Under the pieces are notes generated by a model that was not told the origin of the DNA, ran no database searches, and saw only the letters and a program-made list of their open reading frames with translations. From JBGSLN01 sp041740675 (GTDB lineage: Bacteria > Pseudomonadota > Gammaproteobacteria > JBGSLN01), in the NCBI GenBank assembly GCA_041740675.1, contig JBGSLN010000250.1:1-9421 (forward strand): 9,421 bases of DNA, in the 5' to 3' direction. A program made the position numbers and the translations under genes. Position 1 is the first letter of the stretch; every line of letters starts with the position of its first letter. Positions 1 to 6,534 of the stretch are shown piece by piece.

Positions 1-296
1 AGTATTGAGTATCGTTATTATATTAGCTCAATAGAACCAAAGCAGTCGACCCAGCTATTGCATTCAATACGTTCGCATTGGCAAATTGAAAATAATCTGC
101 ACTGGATGCTAGACGTGGCTTTTACAGAAGACCAGTGCAAATTTGCGATGAAAATAGTGCGCTTAATATGAGCTGGCTTAGAAAAAGTGCGTTAGGAATT
201 TTAAAACGCACCACAAATATTAAAGGTAGTATCCGGCGTAAGCAATTAGCTATTTGGGCCAAACCAGAATTTCTAATTCAGCTGCTCAAAATTTAG
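1..296 (+). pseudogene. ISAs1-family transposase, C-terminal fragment with frameshift
   Basis: This is the 3' end of a DDE transposase gene of the ISAs1 (H-repeat) family; its 5' part lies outside the window. Frame 1 reads RYYISS, then HWQIENNLHWMLDVAFTED, the conserved block that holds the catalytic Glu (in IEN). That frame stops at 169-171. The protein continues in another frame from about position 150 (ENSALNMSWLRK, then IRRKQLAIWAKPEF) to a TAG at 294-296, so a single-base frameshift near 145-155 breaks the gene. The family normally ends in just this way, a few residues after the K-P-x-F segment, so the C-terminus is complete apart from the shift. A second ISAs1 piece lies at the other end of the window in opposite orientation. 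The family call is firm; the element is inactive as read. Confidence 0.88.
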
Positions 297-301
297 ATGT
301 G

Positions 302-310
302 TTTACCCTG
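302..310 (+). repeat. Probable right terminal end of the ISAs1 element
   Basis: The sequence TTTACCCTG lies six bases after the transposase stop codon. As I recall, ISAs1-family elements start with CAGGG, so their right end reads CCCTG. This places the outer boundary of the element at 310, with the ankyrin coding frame resuming right after it. The matching left end is outside the window, so neither the inverted repeat nor the target duplication can be confirmed. Confidence 0.45.
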
Positions 311-324
311 GCTGCTTAAAGATT

Positions 325-870
325 TTGAATATTCATTCTGATTATGATGATGAGTCTGAAAGAACAGTATTGCACTACGCAGTTATTAATAATGACTTGG
401 AATTAGCTAAGCTGCTGATAGATGCTGCCGAATTTGATATTAACGCGATAGATGCTCCAGAGGGATGGACAGCCCTCCATTATGCGGTTGCACATGGCAA
501 TAATAATGCAGTAAAGCTACTAGCTGAGAATAAAGCAGATTTAAATGCAAAATCGTATGCTGATGAAACGCCATTACACGTCGCTGTTTCTAAGGGTGAA
601 TTAAATACTGTAAAGCTGCTATTGGAAAAAGGCGCCGATATTAATGCTAAAGATAAGTATGGACAAAAGCCACTAGATGTAGCTAGTGATGGAAATAAGA
701 AAATCATTCTCGAGCTTATGTCTCAATACCAGAAAAATGAAATGAGCCAGGCTGAACTAGCTAGCCGTTATGGTATGCTTCCAGTGCCTTCCAATGATAA
801 CAGTCTGCGTCCGCCCTCAAATAATAATAGTGAAGAAAGCTACATATCAAATATATTTGGGAAAAATTGA
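325..870 (+). CDS. Ankyrin-repeat protein, probably 5'-truncated by the ISAs1 element
   Basis: The frame encodes at least four ankyrin helices pairs: TVLHYAV..LAKLLID (about residues 14-31), TALHYAV..AVKLLAE (48-67), TPLHVAV..TVKLLLE (82-100) and a degenerate KPLDVAS..ILEL (115-130), joined by the usual beta-turns such as ADINAKDKYG. A polar Asn/Ser-rich tail of about 40 residues follows. Ankyrin proteins act by protein binding, and in intracellular bacteria they are often secreted effectors; nothing here shows secretion. There is no in-frame ATG near the start. The TTG used here has no clear ribosome site, and the open frame runs back to the ISAs1 end, where CLKIL looks like the last helix of an earlier repeat. 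I infer that an older, longer gene lost its 5' part and that this product may not be expressed. Confidence 0.75.
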   Translation: MNIHSDYDDESERTVLHYAVINNDLELAKLLIDAAEFDINAIDAPEGWTALHYAVAHGNNNAVKLLAENKADLNAKSYADETPLHVAVSKGELNTVKLLLEKGADINAKDKYGQKPLDVASDGNKKIILELMSQYQKNEMSQAELASRYGMLPVPSNDNSLRPPSNNNSEESYISNIFGKN

Positions 871-933
871 CCTTAATACTCGATGAACAAATTTTTTGCA
901 GAGAAGGTATTTTTTTGATGGAATAATAGGGGC

Positions 934-948
934 TGTTGACAATTGACA
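934..948 (-). repeat. IS21-type terminal sequence, outer end of the istA relic
   Basis: TGTTGACAATTGACA lies 45 bases beyond the end of the istA reading frame and contains two overlapping TTGACA units. IS21-family ends start with TG and carry short repeated binding units for the transposase, so this is the likely istA-distal boundary seen here. No partner end was found near 1760-1900, and no istB gene is present on the 3' side, so the element has lost istB and its left end. Confidence 0.4.
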
Positions 949-992
949 TTTAAGGCATTATTAATATTAGCAAACTCGTAGAATTGCGGCTC

Positions 993-1760
993 TCACACCT
1001 GACAATAAAACGAGTTTGCAATGGCCCGACTAATGCCTTGTTGAGGGAAAGTGCGTACCATAAAAAATTTTTTTACACAATCCAATACTACTTCTCCCAA
1101 CGGTCGTGCCCAGGCTATTAATTTTTCGATTTCAGCATCATTTAATTCTTCTTTGAACGCTTTATGGTGAGGTGGCATATGTTCATCCAGTGTTGTGAAT
1201 TGATAGCGTTTTGAATAATGGCGTGAATGCAAAGCGATGCGTTCACCTTGATAAAATAGCTCAATCAATTTTTCAGTGAGATAAACATCTATTTTTTTAT
1301 GGATATAGGAATAAGGTACACTGTAATAATGCTTATCGATTTCAACATGATAATCTAAATGTACCGTGGCTTGTTTGTAATGGCGATATTCAAAAGAATA
1401 GTGTGGCAGTGGTTTTAGAGCTGCTTGCTCAAACTCTACAAACTGTTGATAGCGAGAAAGTTTTATTTTTTGCATGGAGCGATGGTTTAATTTTTCTAAT
1501 AAGGGTTTAATGGCAGCATTGATGTCCGCAAGGCTAGTAAATGTCTGATGACGAAGTGGTGCAATAATTTCTCGTTCCACACATTGCACGGCTACTTCTA
1601 CTTTTGATTTATCCGTCGGTTTACGGACGCGTGCCGGTAAAATTGCCACACCATAGTGCTCTGCTAATAAGGTATAATTCGGATTGATATCGGGGTCGTA
1701 TCGGTGTGATTTTGTTACGCCTGCTCACAAATTATCCGGTACTACTTTTTCTGCCACACA
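993..1760 (-). pseudogene. istA: IS21-family transposase IstA, 3' part, with in-frame stop
   Basis: The minus strand encodes the C-terminal half of IstA, the DDE transposase of IS21-type elements. The typical order is seen: EKVVPDNL, stop, AGVTK, then DPDINPNY, then AEHYGVAILPARVRKPTDKSKVEV, where the Glu of KVEV is the third catalytic residue. The C-terminal part follows with LDYHVEIDKHYYSVPYSYI and HMPPHHKAF. A TGA at 1727-1725 replaces the Lys expected in VPDNLKAG. Upstream of about 1760 the similarity is lost, so the N-terminal HTH and the first two catalytic Asp are gone. The end (QQGISRAIA, stop at 993) also departs early from the family, which normally runs several tens of residues further. 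No istB helper gene remains. The gene is dead; the family call is firm. Confidence 0.85.
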
Positions 1761-1873
1761 CTCCTTTAATCGGTTGCAGCATCCTGAATAAGATGATGCG
1801 CATCACTTTAGCCGAGATCCGTCTTGTGAATTAAATGAGTAGTTATAATAAAGAGCTGAGGAGTTACGAAACA

Positions 1874-2005
1874 ATGCCACTTCTTGCAGGTTGGTACAGT
1901 TCTTATTTAGAAAGTCCTGCTAGCAAACAAAATTCAGATGCGATTGCCCTACTTTCTGTCGTTAAAATAGTGACAACTTCTAAAAACTGGTATATAAATA
2001 AGTAA
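1874..2005 (+). CDS. Small hypothetical protein, 43 aa
   Basis: I do not recognise this frame. It encodes MPLLAGWYSSYLE followed by a moderately hydrophobic stretch (DAIALLSVVKIV) and a basic end. It is worth listing because it has a good ribosome site: GAGGAG at 1858-1863, ten bases before the ATG, and a perfect TATAAT at 1844-1849 just upstream, though the -35 (GTCTTG, 1821-1826) is weak. It sits between the istA relic and a convergent unassigned frame, and has the right features to be either a real short gene or the start of a longer gene cut by rearrangement. No function is proposed. Confidence 0.3.
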   Translation: MPLLAGWYSSYLESPASKQNSDAIALLSVVKIVTTSKNWYINK

Positions 2006-2048
2006 ATAACCTAGCTCAAATAAGACAGACAGTACTTTTGGAAGCGGC

Positions 2049-2267
2049 TTAACTCAGATTAAACAGTTTTGAGGATTCCTCCAGTAAGTTGGGAAAAGCT
2101 GTTTGTTGCTTGCATGTGTAAATCCTGTCGTGGAATGCTGTAGCTGCATTTAAATCAGGATTATTATTGCGATTATGTGCAAGTGTAATCGAGATGATTG
2201 GGTTTAATTTATTAAACGATAGATAGAACCAAGCGCTATCAAGCACCCCTCGCTTAAAATAAGCAAG
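2049..2267 (-). CDS. Hypothetical frame, about 65-73 codons, probable gene fragment
   Basis: The minus strand is open from 2267 to a stop at 2049. The only start is a GTG at 2246, with an AGCGAGG sequence too close to it to serve well as a ribosome site. The product (VLDSAWFYLSFNKLNPIIS, then LAHNRNNNPDLNAATAFHD) has the mixed composition of a real globular protein rather than an antisense shadow, and no plus-strand gene overlaps it. I cannot assign a family. It may be the 3' end of a gene whose 5' part was lost, since a TAG lies just upstream at 2270-2268. It converges on the 43-codon frame at 1874-2005. Confidence 0.25.
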   Translation of the reverse strand, partial: LAYFKRGVLDSAWFYLSFNKLNPIISITLAHNRNNNPDLNAATAFHDRIYTCKQQTAFPNLLEESSKLFNLS

Positions 2268-2279
2268 CTAATTTGCTTA
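2252..2279. promoter_or_regulatory. Two competing hairpins upstream of the first cupin gene
   Basis: GCTTA (2252-2256) can pair with TAAGC (2260-2264). The same TAAGC is part of TAAGCAA (2260-2266), which pairs perfectly with TTGCTTA (2273-2279) around a six-base loop. The two stems share a strand and so exclude each other. A palindrome, GACTAGTC, follows at 2295-2302, and TATAGC at 2282-2287 could be a -10 box. There is no T-run, so a terminator is unlikely. Function unproven. Confidence 0.25.
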
Positions 2280-2343
2280 AATATAGCATGTGACGACTAG
2301 TCAGACGTAGCTTCACAGTGGGTCTAATAAATGGAGATGAAAA

Positions 2344-2727
2344 ATGGCAAGTTATCTTATTGATCTTGAGAAAAAAACGTTACAAAATGAATACTTTCGT
2401 GAAGTATTACACACTGCTCAACATAGTCAGCTTGTTGTAATGAACTTGCAGGCAAATGAAGATATAGGAATAGAGACTCATGAAATAGTTGATCAATTTA
2501 TACGGGTTGAAGAAGGTGAAGGAAAAGCTATTATAGATGGGAAAGAACATACCTTAATAAATGGCTCTGCAATTATTATTCCTGCAGGAACAAAGCATAA
2601 TATAATCAATACATCTGCTGATAAAAAACTAAAAATTTACACCATATACAGCCCAGCCCATCATAAAGATAAAACCATTCATAAATCCAAGAAAGATGCT
2701 TTGGCAGACACAGAGGATCATATTTGA
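2344..2727 (+). CDS. Small single-domain cupin protein
   Basis: This 127-residue protein is one cupin beta-barrel. The first cupin motif is GIETHEIVDQFIRVEEGEG (about 42-60), with H46 and Q51 in the usual metal-binding area but only one His where the classic motif has two. The second is GSAIIIPAGTKHNIIN (74-89), which fits G-x5-P-x-G-x2-H-x3-N exactly, with H85 as a ligand. A charged, His/Lys-rich tail follows (SPAHHKDKTIHKSKK). Cupins of this sort are annotated as mannose-6-phosphate isomerase-like, but the fold covers many functions, so the substrate is unknown. GGAG at 2333-2336 sits seven bases before the ATG. It lies 127 bases before the broken osmC-like gene in the same orientation, so the two could once have been co-transcribed. 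It looks intact. A different cupin is found at 6616-7041. Confidence 0.85.
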   Translation: MASYLIDLEKKTLQNEYFREVLHTAQHSQLVVMNLQANEDIGIETHEIVDQFIRVEEGEGKAIIDGKEHTLINGSAIIIPAGTKHNIINTSADKKLKIYTIYSPAHHKDKTIHKSKKDALADTEDHI

Positions 2728-2854
2728 AAATTGATTCAAATGTATCATTGCTTATTGGGGGATTCATCCATCATGTCTAGCCTGAATGATTAAGTAACAT
2801 CAAATACTACGCTGGTTAATTTTGCAAGAAATTTGCATCTGGAGGGAGGGACAC

Positions 2855-3290
2855 ATGAGTGAATTAAAAAAATCAAAAATGACCTTCGATGTTTTCTCTA
2901 AGCGAGTAAATTCAGAAGGCAGTATAGCGTATTGCAAAAATGCTCAGATTAACTTAGATACAAATTTGAATGGAAATCCTGGAGCATTTAATCCTGCCGA
3001 GCTTTTACTAGCAGCGCTTTCTGCTTGTATGATTAAAGGTATTGAAAGATTGATTCCTATTTTGAAATTTGATCTTCAGGGTATAGAAAGTTAGGATTCA
3101 TGGTGTTCGTCAAGATGTTCCACCCAAAATGTAATCTATCACATATGAAATTATTGTTGACACTGAAGAAAGCGAGAACCGTTTGGAACTCCTGCATGAT
3201 AATGTGAAAAAATATAGCACTGTCTTCAATACTGTGGCATCAGGCACGCTGCTTTCTGGCGTGTTATATCGAAAGACCGGGGACAGATAA
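2855..3290 (+). pseudogene. OsmC-family protein gene, broken by a frameshift and a stop
   Basis: OsmC/Ohr proteins reduce organic hydroperoxides or serve in thiol stress. The start ATG has a strong ribosome site, GGAGGGAGGG at 2841-2850; a TTG at 2822 opens the frame earlier but is less likely. The first 78 codons carry the family hallmark FNPAELLLAALSACM, with C58 as the peroxidatic-type Cys. An extra base near 3087-3090 then throws the frame into TAG at 3092-3094. From 3090 another frame carries on with VRIHGVRQDVPPKM, a TAA at 3132-3134 where the family has Glu, then SITYEIIVDTEESE and TVASGTLLSGVLYRKTGDR to a stop at 3288-3290. Both lesions are needed to explain it. No second Cys is visible in the C-terminal half, where classical OsmC has one, so the ancestor was probably a member of a divergent branch. 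Confidence 0.85.
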
Positions 3291-3594
3291 ACCCAGATTT
3301 TAAACACAGCAATTCAAGCAATAAGGAATCGAACGGTATTGCACTAACTATTATCAGAACTGGATTAAATGTGCTGCCATAAGGCGTATTTGTTATCAAT
3401 ACAGATCATTCACTCTCCAAAGTTGAAGAGTAATTTCCCTTACTGTATTTTTTCTATCGTTGAAAAGCAGAAGAACATGGCCTTAAGTTAAATAGTATGT
3501 TAATTGGCTTAAATTGAACCTTGCTAAGAGAAATAATGATAAATAAAATTACGAATGAACATTATTTTTGTTAGAAAACTATGGAAAGTTATAA
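3291..3594. other. Gene-free interval upstream of the reductase operon
   Basis: No convincing reading frame, RNA gene or mobile-element end was found in these 304 bases. A possible promoter for the next operon is TTGAAC (3514-3519) with GATAAA (3538-3543) 18 bases later, which would leave a leader of about 45 bases before the ATG. The interval is AT-rich with frequent stops in all frames; it may contain further pseudogene debris that has lost recognisable similarity. Confidence 0.4.
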
Positions 3595-4761
3595 ATGAAG
3601 ATGAGTCCTTTGAGTGGATGGCTGGCACTAATCTTGCTTGTAGCATCATTTTATTTATCTATACGACTTCCGCTTTTAAACCGGATATTTAATGGTTTGA
3701 AGCGTCAGTTGCATTGGCATCACTTTATCGCTTTATTGAGCGTGACATTCATGTTCTTTCATTTAGCTCAAATAGTCTGGAGTTTCAGGTATAATTTCGA
3801 ATTACTATTTGACTGGAGAGATGTTGCGCTGTTATCGGGTTGGATAACCTTTGTAGGCATTGTTCTAGTTATGACTTTTGCTTTTTACCGTGTTCAAATA
3901 CCTTATAGGCGATGGCGTTTTATTCATCTTTTCGCCTTCGTATGTCTAATTACAGCACTAATTCATACCTTTCTTCTATTTGAGCCAAGTACTTATAGTG
4001 AGTGGATAATTTTTGCTTTAGTTGTTTCACTGGGAATCTTCGCTTTATTACTAGCTGTAATTCTTCCTGGTTTTTCTTTCTGGGGCAAAAAATATCTAAT
4101 TAGGAGGATTACTGAGATAAGTCCAAAACTGTTTCTCCTTCAGCTTAAACCCCACTCCAGTCAAAAAGCAGCATCCCTGCATTTTCAATTTGATCCTGGT
4201 CATTTCATCTATCTTAAATTTTCTTATCATGATTTTTCCTACATGTGGCATCCCTTTACAATTGTTTCAAAGCCATCTGATCCCCATATTGAACTTTTCA
4301 TTAAAGCCCGAGGAAGAGACACTAACCGGTTGGATGCTATTTTACTTCCCGCTCCGGTACGAATTTTAGCGCCATTTGGGACGTCATTTTGGAAGCTGGA
4401 TGAAAATCAGTTGTGGATTGCATATGGGGTAGGTGCTGCAATATTCCTCGCTGCAATTCGCTCATTTCCCCCTTCATTCCGCAAAAAAATACATTATATT
4501 TGCTGTGACATCTCAGCGAAGAATATGTTTTTTGGAGATGAGCTTGATGAATGCATGCTCTCGAACTCCAATTTCACTTGGGAACCATATATCGGCACGG
4601 GAATTCAATTTATTGCTGAATTTAGCAGTAAACTATTTGATATAAAAAGTATTGATAAGTTTCGCATCTGTGGACATCCTTTGTTTCAGAAAAATCTAAA
4701 AGCACTGCTGGTGTCTCGTGGTATTCAAAGTCAAGATATTAACTTGGAGGGATTATTATGA
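3595..4761 (+). CDS. Ferric-reductase / NADPH-oxidase-like membrane flavocytochrome
   Basis: The 388-residue protein has the layout of the FRE/NOX superfamily: an N-terminal half with about six membrane segments (to about residue 160), then FAD- and NAD(P)H-binding domains. Two His pairs stand at the spacing known from NOX enzymes: H42/H56 (14 apart) and H111/H124 (13 apart), which should hold two b-type hemes. The FAD motif HPFTIVS is at 219-225. A nucleotide site lies at YGVGAAIF (277-284), and the terminal RICGHPLFQKNLKALL (357-371) matches the conserved C-terminal Cys-Gly-Pro region, with His for the first Pro. In the family, electrons pass from cytosolic NAD(P)H through FAD and the hemes to an acceptor outside the membrane. 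GGAAAG at 3583-3588 precedes the ATG by about six bases; ATG 3601 is an alternative. Its stop overlaps the start of the next gene, so the two are translationally coupled. Acceptor (iron, oxygen or the partner b5 protein) is not decided by sequence. Confidence 0.85.
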   Translation: MKMSPLSGWLALILLVASFYLSIRLPLLNRIFNGLKRQLHWHHFIALLSVTFMFFHLAQIVWSFRYNFELLFDWRDVALLSGWITFVGIVLVMTFAFYRVQIPYRRWRFIHLFAFVCLITALIHTFLLFEPSTYSEWIIFALVVSLGIFALLLAVILPGFSFWGKKYLIRRITEISPKLFLLQLKPHSSQKAASLHFQFDPGHFIYLKFSYHDFSYMWHPFTIVSKPSDPHIELFIKARGRDTNRLDAILLPAPVRILAPFGTSFWKLDENQLWIAYGVGAAIFLAAIRSFPPSFRKKIHYICCDISAKNMFFGDELDECMLSNSNFTWEPYIGTGIQFIAEFSSKLFDIKSIDKFRICGHPLFQKNLKALLVSRGIQSQDINLEGLL

Positions 4762-5072
4762 GAATTAGTTATATATTATTTTTGTTTTGCTTATTAATAT
4801 GGCAGCAAACCTTTGCGTCAGAAAAGCTTATCTCATTTAAAGAGGTACAGACACATAATGTAGCTAAGGATTGTTGGATTATTGTTAATTCCAAAGTATA
4901 TGATATAACTAAATTCATCAAGGATCATGATGCAGTATGTAAAAAAATGAAGCTCACTACTTTCTGTGGAAAAGATGCCAGTGCGGTTTGGCTAGAAAAG
5001 CAGAAATCCAGAGGGCATAAACGTAAATCAGTTTTGAATTTTGAGCAAAGCCAAATTGGAACTGTTCACTAA
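4758..5072 (+). CDS. Exported cytochrome b5-domain heme protein
   Basis: The 104-residue product starts with a signal peptide (hydrophobic IS YILFLFCLLIW core, likely cut after TFA, residue 20). A cytochrome b5-like domain follows: VQTHNVAKDCWIIVNSKVYD, TKFIKDH, then CGKDASAVW and GHKRKSVLNFEQSQIGTV. The proposed heme ligands are H57 and H87, 30 apart, as in bacterial b5 domains with a CGKDA-type insert. The usual His-Pro-Gly-Gly after the first ligand is replaced by HDAVCKK, which is unusual. Three Cys (39, 61, 70) remain after cleavage and could form a disulfide. The gene overlaps the reductase by four bases (ATGA) and has its own GGAGG at 4746-4750. The context points to a periplasmic electron acceptor or relay for the reductase; this pairing is inference. 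Confidence 0.82.
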   Translation: MRISYILFLFCLLIWQQTFASEKLISFKEVQTHNVAKDCWIIVNSKVYDITKFIKDHDAVCKKMKLTTFCGKDASAVWLEKQKSRGHKRKSVLNFEQSQIGTVH

Positions 5073-5130
5073 TTTTTATCTCTAAATAACAAATATATGT
5101 TAACAGCACTTTTCCACAAAATTAATCACG

Positions 5131-5147
5131 ACTAGCTCATTGCTAGT
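5131..5147. terminator. Possible weak hairpin after the reductase operon
   Basis: ACTAGC (5131-5136) pairs with GCTAGT (5142-5147) around a five-base loop, 59 bases after the b5 stop codon. Only TTTC follows, not a full T-run, so it would be a poor intrinsic terminator. The 201 bases from 5073 to 5273 otherwise hold only a short start-less open frame (5136-5237) that resembles nothing I know. Confidence 0.25.
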
Positions 5148-5273
5148 TTCGATGTTGAAGATGAGCAATTTATTTTTCAGGGCTTGATTAAGCAGGCAAT
5201 TTTGAAGAATAAAATAAGGTTGTGTCGCAAATTTTTTAATGTGCTATAAAATTTCCTAGACGGATTTCCTCTA

Positions 5274-5311
5274 GGGGTTCTGTGAAAGAATCTCCAATTT
5301 AGCCGGTTTTT
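5274..5311 (+). repeat. Tn3-family inverted repeat, transposase end
   Basis: It begins GGGGTTCTGTG and shares the 15-base core AGAATCTCCAATTT plus CCGGTTTTT with its partner at 7472-7509. Differences from the partner fall at positions 3, 7, 11, 12 and 28 of the repeat. Its closeness to the transposase stop (5316-5318) fixes its identity. Confidence 0.85.
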
Positions 5312-5315
5312 TTGT

Positions 5316-5970
5316 TTATATAGATTCCTGTAGTTTTTTTTCTAAAAATTCAATGATCTTATCTAAATCAAAATGGTCTTGTTTATCTTTAAAATGATAT
5401 TTTCCAGTGAATATAATATGCTGCCAAGCTACCGGCGATATCTTATACATAATTGCCTTTGCTTTTTCTTCGCCCACTTTAGCAGACAATCGATCATATA
5501 ATTGATCTAGCAGCATAGCATTGTAACCAATAATACAAATGGCAACTAGTTGAGATGCCTGGTTGCTTATTGCATTAGATATAATTTTTTATCGCCAAAG
5601 CTAATTGTCATTTAATATTTGCCAGCTTTCTTGTTCTTGATGCGTGATAATGTTCTGCCATTATTGCATAATAGCGAACAGCATTGTTAGATAACTGGAG
5701 TGATGGAATTAATGTTTTACATAATTGATATAATTCGGTTATTTGTGTTACTTTTTTTATTTCAAGTTTTAATGCAGAATATGAAAAATCTTTTTGGTCA
5801 CAACGAATAATATTTAATTGGCTTAAACCCTGATAATTATTAACCACTTCATCTAATTTATTTTTCAATTTTATTGGTATTGCTTCTATCAATCCCTTAG
5901 AGTATGGTTTTAGTCTACGATACTCAAAAAAATAACTATCCTGTCGACTTAGATTTTGAAAACCAGTATA
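5316..5970 (-). pseudogene. tnpA: Tn3-family transposase TnpA with internal deletion
   Basis: Two separated parts of a roughly 1000-residue transposase remain. The upstream part (5970-5608) encodes a piece of the N-terminal DNA-binding region: FEYRRLKPYSKGL, then GLSQLNIIRCDQKDFSYSAL and LQLSNNAVRYYAIMAEHY, ending in RKLANIK and a TGA. The downstream part (about 5592-5316), in another frame, is the extreme C-terminus: NQASQLVAICIIGYNAM, then ISPVAWQHIIFTGKYHF, which in this family forms the last conserved block. The catalytic core with the DDE residues is absent; the junction lies near 5590-5610. Thus an internal deletion of some 700 codons has left a minimal relic that still borders the inverted repeat. 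It cannot catalyse transposition. The C-terminal match to Tn3-type transposases is clear; the N-terminal assignment rests on pattern alone but is consistent. Confidence 0.8.
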
Positions 5971-6234
5971 TTAAACTAAAATTAAGGCGTTTGGGAAACT
6001 TTAAAATTAAAGTTAGGTGGTACAATAAAACGAACGTTTTTTCGTACTTCTTAATGAAGAGGAACTCACTCATGAAAGTGGTAAGGTTGTTCACAGGCCA
6101 AGATCAAAAGTCACATTTCCAAGAAGTAGAGATGGAGCTTTTTTATGCTCTCCTAGCAGGTGGGTTTACAATTTCGACTTAACTCTTGGGAAGGTTTTTG
6201 TCCCCTTGACATACTGAAGCCCCCACCTCACCAT
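5955..6234 (+). other. Unassigned stretch with an apparently frameshifted reading frame
   Basis: One plus-strand frame (ATG at 5904 to 6182) is open, but its first 70 bases are antisense to tnpA. After about 5970 it reads YIKLKLRRLGNFKIKVRWYN. A second frame, open from 6029 to a stop at 6232-6234, reads RFFVLLNEEELTHESGKVV, then HRPRSKVTFPRSRDGAFL and SRWVYNFDLTL, which looks more protein-like than the rest of the first frame. A single gene broken by a shift near 6025-6035 would explain both. The first part faintly recalls TnpB-type beta-strands, but not enough to call. The 3' end runs antisense into the regulator gene. No function is proposed. Confidence 0.25.
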
Positions 6235-6522
6235 CTCCCTTAGTATTGATTCCAGAGCTTTACCTTTTTCTGTTAGAAAATATTCAAATCGCACTGGGTT
6301 ATTTTGATAAGGATTCTTTTTCAGCAGACCCAATTTTTCCATTCGCTTTAGCCGTTCAGCAAGAATGTTTGTGGGCATTTTCTCATCGGACTCTGCAAAT
6401 TCAGCAAAGCGTCTCTTGCCTAGAAATAAGTCTCTAATAACTAGCAGGGTCCACTTGTCTCCAATGATATCTAGTAGATTTGCTATCGGACAAACCGAAC
6501 GATTTGTTTTCACAATGCGCAT
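6166..6522 (-). CDS. HxlR-family winged-helix transcription regulator
   Basis: The 118-residue protein is a full-length HxlR-type HTH regulator. The hallmark CPIANLLDIIGDKWTLLVIRDL occupies residues 11-32, followed by GKRRFAEFAES, the recognition region NILAERLKRMEKLGLLKKN and the wing NPVRFEYFLTEKGKAL. C11 is the only Cys and stands at the family's conserved position next to Pro; in YodB/HypR-type members this area senses electrophiles, quinones or disulfide stress, so a redox role is plausible but not shown. TTGGAG five bases before the ATG (minus strand, 6528-6533) supports the start. The gene is divergent from the cupin gene and shares a control region with two palindromes. It is intact although it sits within a dead Tn3 unit. 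The end (KGTKTFPRVKSKL) is near the usual family length. Confidence 0.88.
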   Translation of the reverse strand: MRIVKTNRSVCPIANLLDIIGDKWTLLVIRDLFLGKRRFAEFAESDEKMPTNILAERLKRMEKLGLLKKNPYQNNPVRFEYFLTEKGKALESILREMVRWGLQYVKGTKTFPRVKSKL

Positions 6523-6534
6523 TGATACTCCAAG

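Noticed and set aside
480..707. Minus-strand open frame across the ankyrin gene
   Set aside because: Low-complexity Ser/Phe-rich antisense product of the repeat-coding strand.
2822..2854. TTG start for the OsmC-type gene at 2822
   Set aside because: The strong GGAGGGAGGG site lies inside this extension and directly serves the ATG at 2855.
4433..4645. Plus-strand 70-codon frame within the reductase gene
   Set aside because: It overlaps the NAD(P)H-binding domain of the reductase in another frame and has no ribosome site or known motif.
5136..5237. Small antitoxin-like frame after the b5 gene
   Set aside because: No start codon or ribosome site, and the residues fit no antitoxin family; probably chance.
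5904..6182. TnpB-like protein with accessory RNA
   Set aside because: Only one short segment faintly resembles TnpB beta-strands; there are no RuvC or zinc-finger motifs, and the first part is antisense to tnpA.
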